This document shows positions 16,743-26,115 of a DNA stretch of 64,000 nt, piece by piece. The stretch is from Neptunomonas antarctica (lineage in GTDB: Bacteria; Pseudomonadota; Gammaproteobacteria; Pseudomonadales; Balneatricaceae). The notes below the pieces were generated by a model. That model was not told where the DNA came from, did no database searches, and worked only from the letters and a program-made list of their open reading frames with translations. A program made the position numbers and the translations under genes. Position 1 is the stretch's first letter, and each line of letters starts with the position of its first letter. Where the stretch lies: assembly GCF_001305295.1 (NCBI RefSeq), contig NZ_LJSI01000021.1, positions 186,001 to 250,000 of the forward strand, written 5' to 3'.

Positions 16743-17396
16743 CTAGCTGCCTAATATTTTCCTGAGAATGGCTTTTTCAGACGTCAGAATTTTTTCAACA
16801 GCTAGTTTCTGTTTAAAGTTTTTGTAAAATAGCGAGAGTTTTGGCCATTCCTGTTCAGGAACGGTTTCACCCGCATGTTCATAGGATATTAGCTGGCTGG
16901 CGATGGCGATATCAGCGAGGGTTAATCTGTCGGCTACAAAATAATTGCCCTGCAATTGTGACTCAAGATAATCAAAGTGAGGGGGGAGCTTGTCATGAAC
17001 GGCTTTGTGTATGGCTTCTTCATCGGGTTGTTGTCCCGCTATTCTGGATAAAATTCGTTGGCTAAATGCTGTGAATGTGGTGTGTGGTGCGAGTTCATAA
17101 TCGGCATATTTTTCAAACCATTCGCAACGAGCTTTGAGAAAGAAATCGTCTGGGATGAGGGCGTGATCAGGGTATGTCGCTTCCAAAAAATGAGCAATCA
17201 CCGCTGAATCTGCCAGAGTATGCTCACCTAGTGTAAGAGCAGGTATCCGTTTTAATGGGTTAAATTGCTCGTAGCCTTCGGGAGTCGCGTACGGAACAAT
17301 CATTTTAGAATCATATTCAATCCCTTTTAATGCCAGCAATAATCTGACTTTACGAACAAAGGGAGAGAGTGGTGCGCCGTAGAGTACTGGCTTCAT
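16743..17396 (-). CDS. Glutathione S-transferase family protein
   Basis: A cytoplasmic 217-residue GST. The N-terminal thioredoxin-like domain begins KPVLYGAPLSPFVRKVRLLL, with Ser10 or Ser/Pro at the catalytic position, and the glutathione-binding segments RIPALTLG and LADSAVIAHFLE. The helical C-terminal domain has the family's LTLADIAIASQL. It converges on the DUF2845 gene with a 9-bp gap and is transcribed away from the tRNA region. The substrate is not predictable. Confidence 0.9.
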   Translation of the reverse strand: MKPVLYGAPLSPFVRKVRLLLALKGIEYDSKMIVPYATPEGYEQFNPLKRIPALTLGEHTLADSAVIAHFLEATYPDHALIPDDFFLKARCEWFEKYADYELAPHTTFTAFSQRILSRIAGQQPDEEAIHKAVHDKLPPHFDYLESQLQGNYFVADRLTLADIAIASQLISYEHAGETVPEQEWPKLSLFYKNFKQKLAVEKILTSEKAILRKILGS

Positions 17397-17823
17397 AGTA
17401 AGCGACCTTTTTCTGCGTGGGTGAATTAATATTGCTTGTCGATTAAGTAATAATATAGCTTAAGGCGTCTCCTTGTCTTTATGCAGAGATGTTGGTCGGG
17501 AATAAAAGCGTGATTGATTACTTTATGTGCCAGAAGAGAGCAAAACTATCGTTGCACAGAGGGGTGTGTACGTCGCTCGCATTTAATCAATAGGCGTTTT
17601 TTTGCTGATTTTCTAGACTCTGAATAATAAAGGCGCAGCGGCCAAAATAGCAGTTGTTGCGATGATGATAAAACTTGTTTGTGATGGGGACATGCGAGTG
17701 CTATCTCTTGAATAATGAAGTAATTGATTTCATAGGAAAAGTATTCCAAAAAAATGCTTGACGTAAAAGCATGCTAGGAATATTATACGCCCCGCATTTG
17801 AAGTAAAGATTGAATGTTTTAGC
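17397..17823. other. Gap between GST gene and first tRNA array
   Basis: A 427-bp stretch without a credible gene. It holds the GST promoter on the minus strand and, at its right end, the strong tRNA promoter at 17758-17786. A minus-strand open frame at 17546-17749 has no ribosome site and low-quality composition, and I do not call it. Confidence 0.6.
17758..17786 (+). promoter_or_regulatory. Sigma-70 promoter of the first tRNA array
   Basis: TTGACG (-35), exactly 17 bp, then TATTAT (-10), followed by a GC-rich discriminator (ACGCCCCGC). This is typical of stringently controlled stable-RNA promoters. It starts 66 bp upstream of the first tRNA-Glu. Confidence 0.8.
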
Positions 17824-17899
17824 GTCCCATTCGTCTAGTGGTCTAGGACACCGCCCTTTCACGGCGGTAACAGGGGTTCAAACCCCCTATGGGACGCCA
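17824..17899 (+). tRNA. tRNA-Glu (TTC), copy 1
   Basis: A 76-nt cloverleaf with a 7-bp acceptor stem (GTCCCAT with ATGGGAC), anticodon loop CTTTCAC (anticodon TTC), T-loop GTTCAAAC, and CCA encoded. Nearly identical to E. coli tRNA-Glu. Confidence 0.97.
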
Positions 17900-17952
17900 A
17901 TTATTCTGATAATTGATATTGAAGTTAATATTAATAGTTATCAGGTAATGTT

Positions 17953-18028
<76 letters not shown>

Positions 18029-18080
18029 TATTTACAAGCACAAGTTATAACAATACTTTTTCTAAAAGTATTTGCGATAT

Positions 18081-18156
18081 GTCCCATTCGTCTAGTGGTC
18101 TAGGACACCGCCCTTTCACGGCGGTAACAGGGGTTCAAACCCCCTATGGGACGCCA
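18081..18156 (+). tRNA. tRNA-Glu (TTC), copy 2
   Basis: Identical in sequence to copy 1, with CCA encoded. It ends the 333-bp block (17824-18156) that is repeated at 22375-22707. Confidence 0.97.
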
Positions 18157-18179
18157 TCACTTTCTAACAGAAAGTATCA

Positions 18180-18255
<76 letters not shown>

Positions 18256-18352
18256 ATAAACATTAGCAAACATCTATATACTTAATCCATATTTGTGTAT
18301 CTTGTGACTTAGTCGTTATTGTTGCCCTTGTGGGTGCCATCGATAGGCACGG

Positions 18353-21300
18353 ATGCAGCTCATGAAATATTTTTTATTCGCTTTCCTCAGTTTTGTTATT
18401 TTTTTCTCTTTAAGCGCGCATGCTGAAAATATGTGTTCTGACGCCTCGAGTTCCGCTTCGTCGGGTAATCTGTATGATTCTGGTGGTAGTGGGAACAAGT
18501 ACTCGGAGCATGAAGACTGTACTTTTTTAATTCAGCCTGCTGGCGCATCTAGCATAACGCTTACGTTTTCTGATTTTAAACTCAAGAATAAGAAGGATTT
18601 TGTGTACTTGTATAACGGTACAAGTACAGGCTCTCCTCTAATCGCTGCTTTGACAGGTAACAGCGCAGGCGTTTATACGGTTAGTTCAGGTGCTATGCTG
18701 GTGCGTTTTACAAGTGAGAAAAAAGATAAGGGTTTTTCCGCAACCTGGGCAGCAAATATCCCGACTCCAAGCACGCCTGTAGTTCAGGCTGCATGGTATT
18801 TTGATGAAAATAAATGGGCTGCAGTTTCTGGTGAAGTTCTGGACTCAAGTGGAAATAATTACCACGGGGTAGCAAGTGAGCCGATGACTAACTCTACTGA
18901 CGGAGTTGTCTGTAATTCAGCAGATTTTCGTGATGACGGTACAAGTGATTATGTGTCTTTAAATAGTAGTGCTCTTAACGGCCTTAATGATTTTTCCGTC
19001 TCTGTCTGGGGGAAATTAGATTCTACGCGTAGAGGAGCGCAAACGATTTTCTCTGCGGCCTCTAGTTCGGATAAAAATGGTGTGTTGATGTTTTTTTCCA
19101 GCACCAGTTCTTTGAGTTTCTATTTTCGAAATACGGTAGTGGCCTCTTTTTCGTTGACTGCAATTAGTGATGATCTTTGGCATCATTATGTCTGGGCGCG
19201 CAAAGAGGGGAAGCACTGTTTATTTCTTGATGGCGAGAGTCAGGGCTGCAAGACGTCATCTGATGCCGGTGCTGTAAGTATTGATCCTGGCGGGTTGATT
19301 ATTGGCCAGGAGCAAGATTCTGTGGGTGGTAGATTTGATGGTTCACAGGATTGGGAGGGGTTGGTTGACGAGCTTATGGTCTTTGGGAGCGAACTTAGTG
19401 CTGCCCAAGTCTCTATTATTTATGATAATCAGGCAGCAGGTAAAAACTATGATGGCACAAGTCGTCGTTGTGATCTTCCCTCGCCCGTAGTCGACTATCG
19501 TTTTGATAGTTGTAATTGGACTGATGCACAAAATGTTATAGATAGCAGCCCTAATCATCTGGATGCTTATGCGGTTAATGGTGTGTTGTCGACTGTTGGT
19601 GGGCAGGTGTGTGGTCTGGCCCGGTTTGATAGCGCCAATGATTACGTTAGGTTATCGGATTCGGGCTCACAGCAAAGCCCTGTTGATTTGCCGGATACGC
19701 TTACGGCGATGGCATGGGTTTATTTAAAAAACACACCCTCTGGATTGAAAAGCATCCTTTCTAAAGATACTAATTACGAGTTTCATATAGACAGTAATCG
19801 GCAGGTTAATTGGTGGTGGCGCGATTCCGATAATAGCGCTCACAGTTTTTCTTCTGGTACTCAGATCGCTCTGAATCAATGGCATCACGTGGCTATTGTT
19901 TATCAATCGGGTCTTCAGATTATTTATGTCGATGGTGCGGAGGCTGCGCGCCAAACATTTACAGGTGCTCTGCTGACTAATAATAATGATCTGCAAATAG
20001 GGCAGGATCAGGGTATCCAATCACGTTTTTTTGATGGCGATATTGACGAGGTTAAAATTTTTAGTATTGCCTTGACGCTTTTTGAAATTGAAGATATTTA
20101 CGATAATGAGAAGGCTGGCCTGAATTATGACGGTGAGCCGCGGTCATGTGCTTGTGTTGAGCCCGTCGCTGTCGATCACTATGCTATTACTCATGATCTT
20201 TTCTTGGTTAGCTGTATGGTCGGAGATGTTACTTTTACTGCACACGATAAAGATCATCGTTCTGTAAATGCCGGCAGTGCGCAGCTCCAAATCTCGACTT
20301 CTACCAACAAAGGTGAGTGGTCATTGGTTGATGGTGCGTTTGGTGATTTAAATAACGCAGGGTCTGGGAGGGCGACTTATCAGTTTGGAGAGAATGAAAG
20401 CACGGTTACATTACGTTTCTCCTACCCTGATTTGGCTTCTGATCCTGAGCTGGTTAATTTTAACGTCTTTGATGGATTCTCCTCAGATAAACGCGTCTCT
20501 TCTGATGTAGAGGATAGAGATTTATCAGTTTCTGACTCGGGTTTGGTTTTCACTATTCCCGACACTGAGTCGTGTCAGTCATCGGCGACTGTGAGCGTAC
20601 GTGCGGTTAAAAAATCTGACAACTCCTTGGGTTGCAGTAGGGCAGTGGCGGGCGATCGGACGGTTAATTTCTATAGTCAGTATATTGCTCCGGAAACAGG
20701 CACCCACGTCCCGGTAATTACTTCTCAAGGTGAGGATTATACTCTGGCAACAAATGCTTCTGGTACCGCTGTTACGATGTCCTTTAGTGATCAGGGCGAA
20801 GCAAGCATGAAGGTGAGGTATTCGGATGCAGGTTTGATTGGTTTACATGCTTCGCTAGTCACTGACGCGAAAACATTAACGGGCTTTGGCTCGTTTGTAG
20901 CGTACCCGGCGCAGTTAAAAGGGACAGCGGCAGCGAAAAGTCCAGCAGGGGATGTAATGACGTTAGGTAATTCAGACGTATCTGGAGGGGCTGTGTGGGC
21001 CTCCGCTAGACCTTTCTCTCTGGGTGTTGCCGGGCAATGCGCGGACGGTTCCGTTACGCCTAATTATCAACCGTCAAATGCAGAGTTGGGTGCTACTTTA
21101 AATGCGCCGACGACAGACGCGACAGGTGGTCTGTTATCTATGTCATCAGGAACTAATATTATTGTAAGTGATGCCGTGGGTTGGGTTGGTATATCGGCAG
21201 GTTTTAGCGACGGTGTTTTTCAGGATTCTGCAGCAAAATATTCGGAAGTGGGAATTATAAATCTCTATGCCAGAGATGCTGATTTTTATGGGCATAATAT

Positions 21301-22276
21301 TACGCAGTCAATCATGCCTATTGGTCGGTTTATTCCCTGGTTTTTTAAGGTAGCGGCGAATACGCCAGCATGGAGTTCACATTGTCCTTCAGGAGATTTT
21401 TCATACTTAGATGAAAAGATTGAATACCAAACCCCGCCTGAGTTGACTGTTTCTGCCTACAACGCTGCAGGAAATAAAGTGAATAATTATGGTAATGATT
21501 TCTGGAAGTTATCGCCTCAGCGTGCTTCCCGATTTTATACAGATCAAGCTGCAGCAGGGGTAGCTGCTGTGTTAGTAGTAAGCCCGGTTAATGCGTCGAT
21601 GGACAAGTGGGGTGGGACAGAGTCTGACTATGATGGTGTTGCTATTAATACACTGTCAGGTGATACCATTATGTACAGTCGAATTGGATTAGAAGCCCCG
21701 TTTTATGGATTTACTGATCTGACGTTTACTAGCGCTGATCTTACTGATGAAGATGGCGTGTGTTATCGCGTTGATTCAGATGGTGATGGAGATTGGTTGG
21801 ATGAAAGCTGCGAAAAATTTACTATCGTTAATATTCCAACAAAGGAGTTGCGCTTTGGGCGTTTGGGTTTAGTGGGTGCTTATGGTCCGGAAACAGAGGC
21901 TTTACCTGTTCCCTTGTTAGATGAATATTATAATGGGTCAGGTTTTGTAACGAATACAAGTGATAGCTGTAGTGCTTGGTTAATAACACCTGAAGTGTCG
22001 TTGTCGGATATAGATGGCACATTAGTGGCATCTGGTCAGACGGTCGCTTCCTATGCTTATCCTGCTGCTGATTTTAGGGGGGACGTGGGGATGACGATGA
22101 GTTCTCCCGGAGTGGGGAATATAGGTGTGGTGAGGGTTGATGTTAATCTGACTCGATTGCCCTATTTTTACTTCGACTGGGACGGTGATGGTAGTTACGA
22201 TGATGAACCATCGGCTAATATCGTGTTCGGTCAGTATCGTAACCATGATAAAGTGATATTTCAGCGTCAGTGGTGA
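18353..22276 (+). CDS. Large secreted CUB/LamG/MshQ-like (DUF6701) protein
   Basis: A 1307-residue exported protein. It has a signal peptide to ~residue 24 (LSAHA-EN), a CUB-like domain with paired Cys at ~28-140, and two LamG/concanavalin-like domains at ~145-365 and ~375-605. Both LamG units end in the same pattern (YDNQAAGKNYDG and YDNEKAGLNYDG). The C-terminal half (~615-1307) resembles DUF6701, the conserved part of MSHA biogenesis protein MshQ, ending FDWDGDGSYDDEPSANIVFG. LamG and CUB domains suggest binding of carbohydrate or protein at the surface. No other msh or pilus gene is present. ATG at 18353 or 18362 could be the start, and neither has a strong ribosome site. The gene lies between two tRNA arrays. 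Confidence 0.82.
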   Translation: MQLMKYFLFAFLSFVIFFSLSAHAENMCSDASSSASSGNLYDSGGSGNKYSEHEDCTFLIQPAGASSITLTFSDFKLKNKKDFVYLYNGTSTGSPLIAALTGNSAGVYTVSSGAMLVRFTSEKKDKGFSATWAANIPTPSTPVVQAAWYFDENKWAAVSGEVLDSSGNNYHGVASEPMTNSTDGVVCNSADFRDDGTSDYVSLNSSALNGLNDFSVSVWGKLDSTRRGAQTIFSAASSSDKNGVLMFFSSTSSLSFYFRNTVVASFSLTAISDDLWHHYVWARKEGKHCLFLDGESQGCKTSSDAGAVSIDPGGLIIGQEQDSVGGRFDGSQDWEGLVDELMVFGSELSAAQVSIIYDNQAAGKNYDGTSRRCDLPSPVVDYRFDSCNWTDAQNVIDSSPNHLDAYAVNGVLSTVGGQVCGLARFDSANDYVRLSDSGSQQSPVDLPDTLTAMAWVYLKNTPSGLKSILSKDTNYEFHIDSNRQVNWWWRDSDNSAHSFSSGTQIALNQWHHVAIVYQSGLQIIYVDGAEAARQTFTGALLTNNNDLQIGQDQGIQSRFFDGDIDEVKIFSIALTLFEIEDIYDNEKAGLNYDGEPRSCACVEPVAVDHYAITHDLFLVSCMVGDVTFTAHDKDHRSVNAGSAQLQISTSTNKGEWSLVDGAFGDLNNAGSGRATYQFGENESTVTLRFSYPDLASDPELVNFNVFDGFSSDKRVSSDVEDRDLSVSDSGLVFTIPDTESCQSSATVSVRAVKKSDNSLGCSRAVAGDRTVNFYSQYIAPETGTHVPVITSQGEDYTLATNASGTAVTMSFSDQGEASMKVRYSDAGLIGLHASLVTDAKTLTGFGSFVAYPAQLKGTAAAKSPAGDVMTLGNSDVSGGAVWASARPFSLGVAGQCADGSVTPNYQPSNAELGATLNAPTTDATGGLLSMSSGTNIIVSDAVGWVGISAGFSDGVFQDSAAKYSEVGIINLYARDADFYGHNITQSIMPIGRFIPWFFKVAANTPAWSSHCPSGDFSYLDEKIEYQTPPELTVSAYNAAGNKVNNYGNDFWKLSPQRASRFYTDQAAAGVAAVLVVSPVNASMDKWGGTESDYDGVAINTLSGDTIMYSRIGLEAPFYGFTDLTFTSADLTDEDGVCYRVDSDGDGDWLDESCEKFTIVNIPTKELRFGRLGLVGAYGPETEALPVPLLDEYYNGSGFVTNTSDSCSAWLITPEVSLSDIDGTLVASGQTVASYAYPAADFRGDVGMTMSSPGVGNIGVVRVDVNLTRLPYFYFDWDGDGSYDDEPSANIVFGQYRNHDKVIFQRQW

Positions 22277-22285
22277 TAATTATTC

Positions 22286-22314
22286 TTGACATAGGTCCTT
22301 GGAATCAATAAGAT
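22286..22314 (+). promoter_or_regulatory. Sigma-70 promoter of the second tRNA array
   Basis: A perfect TTGACA (-35), 17 bp, TAAGAT (-10), then GCGCC as a GC-rich discriminator. It begins 10 bp after the MshQ-like stop and 61 bp before the next tRNA-Glu. Its sequence differs from the first array's promoter, so the duplication covered the tRNAs but not the promoter. Confidence 0.8.
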
Positions 22315-22374
22315 TTGCGCCTCTTCAGTGAGGTGTGATTTTGCTGAGGAGTTTCAAGTAGTAATTGTAAATTA

Positions 22375-22450
22375 GTCCCATTCGTCTAGTGGTCTAGGAC
22401 ACCGCCCTTTCACGGCGGTAACAGGGGTTCAAACCCCCTATGGGACGCCA
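22375..22450 (+). tRNA. tRNA-Glu (TTC), copy 3
   Basis: A 76-nt tRNA identical to the other Glu copies, with CCA encoded. First gene of the second array. Confidence 0.97.
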
Positions 22451-22503
22451 ATTATTCTGATGATTGATATTGAAGTTAATATTAATAGTTATCGGGTAAT
22501 GTT

Positions 22504-22579
<76 letters not shown>

Positions 22580-22631
22580 AATTTACAAATAAGGTTATAA
22601 CAATATTTTTTTCTGAAAATATTGATGATAT

Positions 22632-22707
22632 GTCCCATTCGTCTAGTGGTCTAGGACACCGCCCTTTCACGGCGGTAACAGGGGTTCAAACCCCCTATGG
22701 GACGCCA
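22632..22707 (+). tRNA. tRNA-Glu (TTC), copy 4
   Basis: A 76-nt tRNA identical to the other Glu copies, with CCA encoded. The array stops here; no fourth Gly follows. Confidence 0.97.
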
Positions 22708-23040
22708 CCACATGTGTATACTGTTCAGGTATATTGCTAATGCAATCATCTGTCGTCTGGATAATCAGTTTATTCATGTGTACTTTCTAGCCGATAAGCA
22801 TTCAGCGCACCATCCTTTCGTTAAATCATTTTTAGCAATATGTCCTTGCCCATTACGTATAATCGTTCTGTTTGCGGCGCAGTGTCTGAGAAAGCTTAAG
22901 CTTTCCATTCAAAAAAGACTGCTGCGTGTATAAAATATACCAAGTACCATTGGTTATATGGGTGACGATACTTGTCTCTTATCGAGAGGCTAATGTCCCC
23001 GAATGTTAACGGTTGAAAATGGGTCGATTAGCCTGTTGAT
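22708..23040. other. Gap after second tRNA array
   Basis: A 333-bp stretch without a convincing gene. A 78-codon plus-strand open frame begins inside the last tRNA and has no ribosome site. A 14-bp palindrome AAAGCTTAAGCTTT sits in the middle with no T run after it. I see no terminator for the tRNAs. Confidence 0.5.
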
Positions 23041-23442
23041 TTAATGAAGCAATCCTAATGCCATTGCTCTTTCACGAGAATATTCAAAAGCGTCGCCTTT
23101 GGCTTCAGCCGCATAGCGTTTTTCATCAAGTTCCTGAAACGTCTGAAGCTCATCATCGGGCATGAAATGTAAACACTCTCCTCCGAAGAAAAACAGTAAA
23201 TCTCTGGGCATGAGAGGAGCAAGTTCTGGGTAGGCACGAATCCACCCTGTCATTAGCGCCTGCCCGCTTTCTATATAACTTGCCTGAACGTCTGTCGTTT
23301 CAGAAATGAGTTCGTTAAAGCGTTGTAAAAATTCACTGTCCTGCGCCGACATTTCATCCTGGCAAAAAGGTGAAAATTGCAAAATGTGGTTATAAGTTTG
23401 CTTGAGTAACTCTATATGAAATTGATGGTAACTATTATGCAT
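23041..23442 (-). CDS. PA2817-family protein
   Basis: A 133-residue soluble, mostly helical protein of the PA2817 family, conserved in Pseudomonas and relatives and of unknown function. The diagnostic segment APLMPRDLLFFFGGECLHFMPD is present at ~75-95. A 16-bp tandem repeat (23441-23472) ends exactly at the start codon, so an ATG occurs at the end of each repeat unit. The upstream one opens only a 7-codon frame. It is divergent from the ABC exporter operon. Confidence 0.85.
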   Translation of the reverse strand: MHNSYHQFHIELLKQTYNHILQFSPFCQDEMSAQDSEFLQRFNELISETTDVQASYIESGQALMTGWIRAYPELAPLMPRDLLFFFGGECLHFMPDDELQTFQELDEKRYAAEAKGDAFEYSRERAMALGLLH

Positions 23443-23472
23443 CGGGGATAACTCTCATCGGGGATAACTCTG
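23441..23472. repeat. 16-bp tandem repeat at the PA2817-family start
   Basis: Two consecutive 16-bp units (ATCGGGGATAACTCT plus C or G). On the minus strand each unit ends with CCCCGATG, so the start codon and its upstream region are duplicated in a different frame. Confidence 0.75.
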
Positions 23473-23576
23473 TTGCTTTTATCAGGCGGGTAATTTTACC
23501 TGATACAATAGCACATAGGTTGAAAATATCTCATCTACCACATAGCGATTGGTTTCAATTAACAGGATACAGAATA

Positions 23577-24509
23577 ATGGCAACGGCGTTATCGATCAAA
23601 GATTTGAGTAAAGTCTATGGAAATGATTTCGAGGCTCTCAAGGGTGTTTCGTTTGATGTTCAGCAAGGTGATTTTTTTGCTCTACTCGGACCTAATGGTG
23701 CCGGTAAATCGACGACTTTGGGTATTGTGTCCTCTTTGATTAATAAAACCAGTGGATCTGTTGAGATTTTTGGTTTTGATCTTGAAAAGGATAAGGCTGC
23801 CGCAAAGCGTAGCTTGGGTGTTGTACCCCAAGAATTTAATTTCAATATGTTTGAAAAAGTCGGAGATATTTTACGTACCCAAGCAGGTTATTATGGTATC
23901 CCGGCAGGCATCGCAAAGCAGCGTTCGGAGTATTATTTAAAAAAACTGGGGCTGTGGGATAAGCGGAATGATAGTGCGCGGATGCTGTCCGGCGGTATGA
24001 AAAGACGTTTAATGATTGCGCGGGCTCTGGTTCACGAACCTAAACTACTGATTCTTGATGAGCCGACAGCGGGTGTCGATATTGAGTTGCGACGCTCAAT
24101 GTGGGCTTTCCTGCAAGAGATCAATAAAGCCGGTACCACCATTATTCTAACCACTCACTATCTGGAAGAAGCCGAAAGTTTGTGCCGCAATATTGCGATC
24201 ATTGATCATGGATCGATCATTCATAACACCTCGATGAAATCTTTATTACAGCAGATGAATACCGAAACGTTTATTTTCGATGTGCAGCCTGCTCAAACGG
24301 CAGATATCGTGTTTGAAGGCTACACGGCACATCTTGAAGATCCGAATACATTGGTTGTCGATGTCGAAAAAAACAAGGGGATTAACGAACTGTTCATTCA
24401 GCTGGAAGCGAAGCAGATTAAAGTAACCAGTATGCGTAATAAATCCAATCGACTGGAGGAGCTTTTTGTTGCCATGGTTGAAAAGAATTTGGGGAATAAA
24501 GAAGTATGA
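23577..24509 (+). CDS. ABC transporter ATP-binding protein (YadG type)
   Basis: A 310-residue cytoplasmic ATPase of an ABC-2 exporter. Walker A GPNGAGKST is at 38-46, the signature LSGGMKRRLMIARAL near 138, Walker B LLILDEPTAGVD near 158, and a short C-terminal regulatory extension follows. It pairs with the permease in the next gene (ATGA overlap) and resembles the E. coli YadG/YadH pair, whose substrate is not established. The ATG at 23577 has AGGA upstream; the TTG at 23520 would add 19 unconserved residues. First gene of a compact five-gene operon. Confidence 0.92.
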   Translation: MATALSIKDLSKVYGNDFEALKGVSFDVQQGDFFALLGPNGAGKSTTLGIVSSLINKTSGSVEIFGFDLEKDKAAAKRSLGVVPQEFNFNMFEKVGDILRTQAGYYGIPAGIAKQRSEYYLKKLGLWDKRNDSARMLSGGMKRRLMIARALVHEPKLLILDEPTAGVDIELRRSMWAFLQEINKAGTTIILTTHYLEEAESLCRNIAIIDHGSIIHNTSMKSLLQQMNTETFIFDVQPAQTADIVFEGYTAHLEDPNTLVVDVEKNKGINELFIQLEAKQIKVTSMRNKSNRLEELFVAMVEKNLGNKEV

Positions 24510-25279
24510 GTCATCGTGAATTATGGGTTGCATTCGTTACTATTGTTACTAAAGAAATACGTCGTTTTACGCGGATATGGGCTCAAACCTTATTGCCACC
24601 AGCGATCACTATGACCCTGTATTTCATCATTTTTGGTAATTTGATTGGTAGTAGAATTGGTGAAATGGGTGGCTTCAACTATATGGAGTTTATCGTTCCT
24701 GGCCTTATAATGATGTCGGTCATCACTAATTCTTATGGAAACGTGGTGTCGTCCTTTTTCAGCACAAAATACCAGCACAGTATTGAAGAGCTACTGGTAT
24801 CACCTACGCCTAATTGGATCATTTTATCGGGGTATGTGTTGGGCGGTGTTGCCCGTGGTTTGGCGGTAGGTTTTGTCGTCACCTTGTTGTCATTGTTCTT
24901 TACCAAGTTGCAGGTGCACAGTGTTGGAGTAACGGTTGCGACTGTTGTTATGACTTCCGTGTTGTTCGCCCTGGGTGGTTTTATCAATGCGATCTATGCC
25001 AATTCGTTTGATGATATATCAATAATCCCTACCTTTATTCTGACACCCTTGACCTATTTGGGCGGAGTCTTTTACTCGATTCAGCTTTTGCCTGAATTCT
25101 GGCAGAGTGTTTCTCATCTGAACCCCGTGCTCTATATGGTTAATACTTTCCGATTTGGCATTCTGGGTGTGAGTGATATCAACGTCGGTTTCGCGTTTGG
25201 GGTCATCATACTGTTTACGGTAGCCTTATTCTCATTCGCATTAAGATTATTGAATACAGGCAAGGGGATTCGGCAATAA
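24506..25279 (+). CDS. ABC-2 type permease (YadH type)
   Basis: A 257-residue membrane protein with about six helices and the ABC-2 permease motif near its C-terminal third (PLTYLGGVFYS, then LNPVLYMVNTFRFG). It overlaps the ATPase gene by four bases and its stop overlaps the queF start by one base, so the three are translationally coupled. The transported substrate is unknown. Confidence 0.92.
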   Translation: MSHRELWVAFVTIVTKEIRRFTRIWAQTLLPPAITMTLYFIIFGNLIGSRIGEMGGFNYMEFIVPGLIMMSVITNSYGNVVSSFFSTKYQHSIEELLVSPTPNWIILSGYVLGGVARGLAVGFVVTLLSLFFTKLQVHSVGVTVATVVMTSVLFALGGFINAIYANSFDDISIIPTFILTPLTYLGGVFYSIQLLPEFWQSVSHLNPVLYMVNTFRFGILGVSDINVGFAFGVIILFTVALFSFALRLLNTGKGIRQ

Positions 25280-26103
25280 TGAGTGAGCAGAAGGTACTTG
25301 ATCAATCACCCTTAGGCAGTGATACCGCCTATGTAAACCAGTATGATCCGGGTTTGCTTTTTCCCATACAGCGTGATCTTAATTGGCAAAAACGTGGCGT
25401 GGAGCGAGAGGATTTACCGTTTCAGGGAACAGACATCTGGAATGGCTATGAAGTTTCCTGGATCAACCTTAAAGGTAAGCCTGTTGTCCGCATCGCTGCT
25501 TTTTTTATACCCGCCAGTTCCAAAAATATTATCGAGTCAAAGTCGTTTAAGTTATATCTTAATTCGTTCAATTTAAGCCAGTTTGAAAGCGAAGACAGCG
25601 TTAAACAGTTAATGCAAAAAGACCTGTCTGATATTGCGGGAGGGGAGGTCAGAGTCGAGTTTTATCACCCAGACCGGATGCCGGACCTAAGCCGATTTGA
25701 TGGTGAGTGTCTGGATGAACTGGATATCAGCGTAGAGCACTACCAGCCAGAGCCTGGGTTATTACAAGTAGGCGAGCGGCAAGTAGAGCAGGCGCTGTAC
25801 AGTCATCTACTAAAATCAAACTGTCCTGTGACAGGCCAACCTGACTGGGCATCGATTCAGATTACTTATTCCGGTCTGGAAATTAATCAGGAAGGTTTAC
25901 TAAAATACCTGATTTCTTATCGTGAACATGGTGATTTCCACGAACAATGCGTTGAAAATATATTTATGGATATTTGGCAGCGTTGCCATCCTGAATCACT
26001 CACCGTCTATGCGAGATATGTGCGACGCGGTGGTTTGGATATCAACCCAATACGTAGTAGTGAGCCTGTTACCGCTATTAATTTTCGCCTTAGCCGCCAG
26101 TAG
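25279..26103 (+). CDS. queF: NADPH-dependent 7-cyano-7-deazaguanine reductase
   Basis: Reduces preQ0 to preQ1 in queuosine biosynthesis using NADPH. The 274-residue length matches the long, two-domain (E. coli-type) QueF. The QueF motif ESKSFKLYLNSFN lies in the N-terminal half, the nucleophile Cys in SNCPVTGQPDW, and the proton-relay region HGDFHEQCVENIF near the end. It starts at the TAATG junction with the permease gene. Nothing suggests a functional link with the exporter beyond co-transcription. Confidence 0.95.
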   Translation: MSEQKVLDQSPLGSDTAYVNQYDPGLLFPIQRDLNWQKRGVEREDLPFQGTDIWNGYEVSWINLKGKPVVRIAAFFIPASSKNIIESKSFKLYLNSFNLSQFESEDSVKQLMQKDLSDIAGGEVRVEFYHPDRMPDLSRFDGECLDELDISVEHYQPEPGLLQVGERQVEQALYSHLLKSNCPVTGQPDWASIQITYSGLEINQEGLLKYLISYREHGDFHEQCVENIFMDIWQRCHPESLTVYARYVRRGGLDINPIRSSEPVTAINFRLSRQ

Positions 26104-26115
26104 GAAGAAATATTG

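Noticed and set aside
17546-17749. 67-codon minus-strand open frame before the tRNA array
   Set aside because: No ribosome site or family features, and it abuts the tRNA promoter.
22697-22933. 78-codon open frame after the last tRNA
   Set aside because: It starts inside the tRNA-Glu 3' end, has no ribosome site and no recognisable motif.
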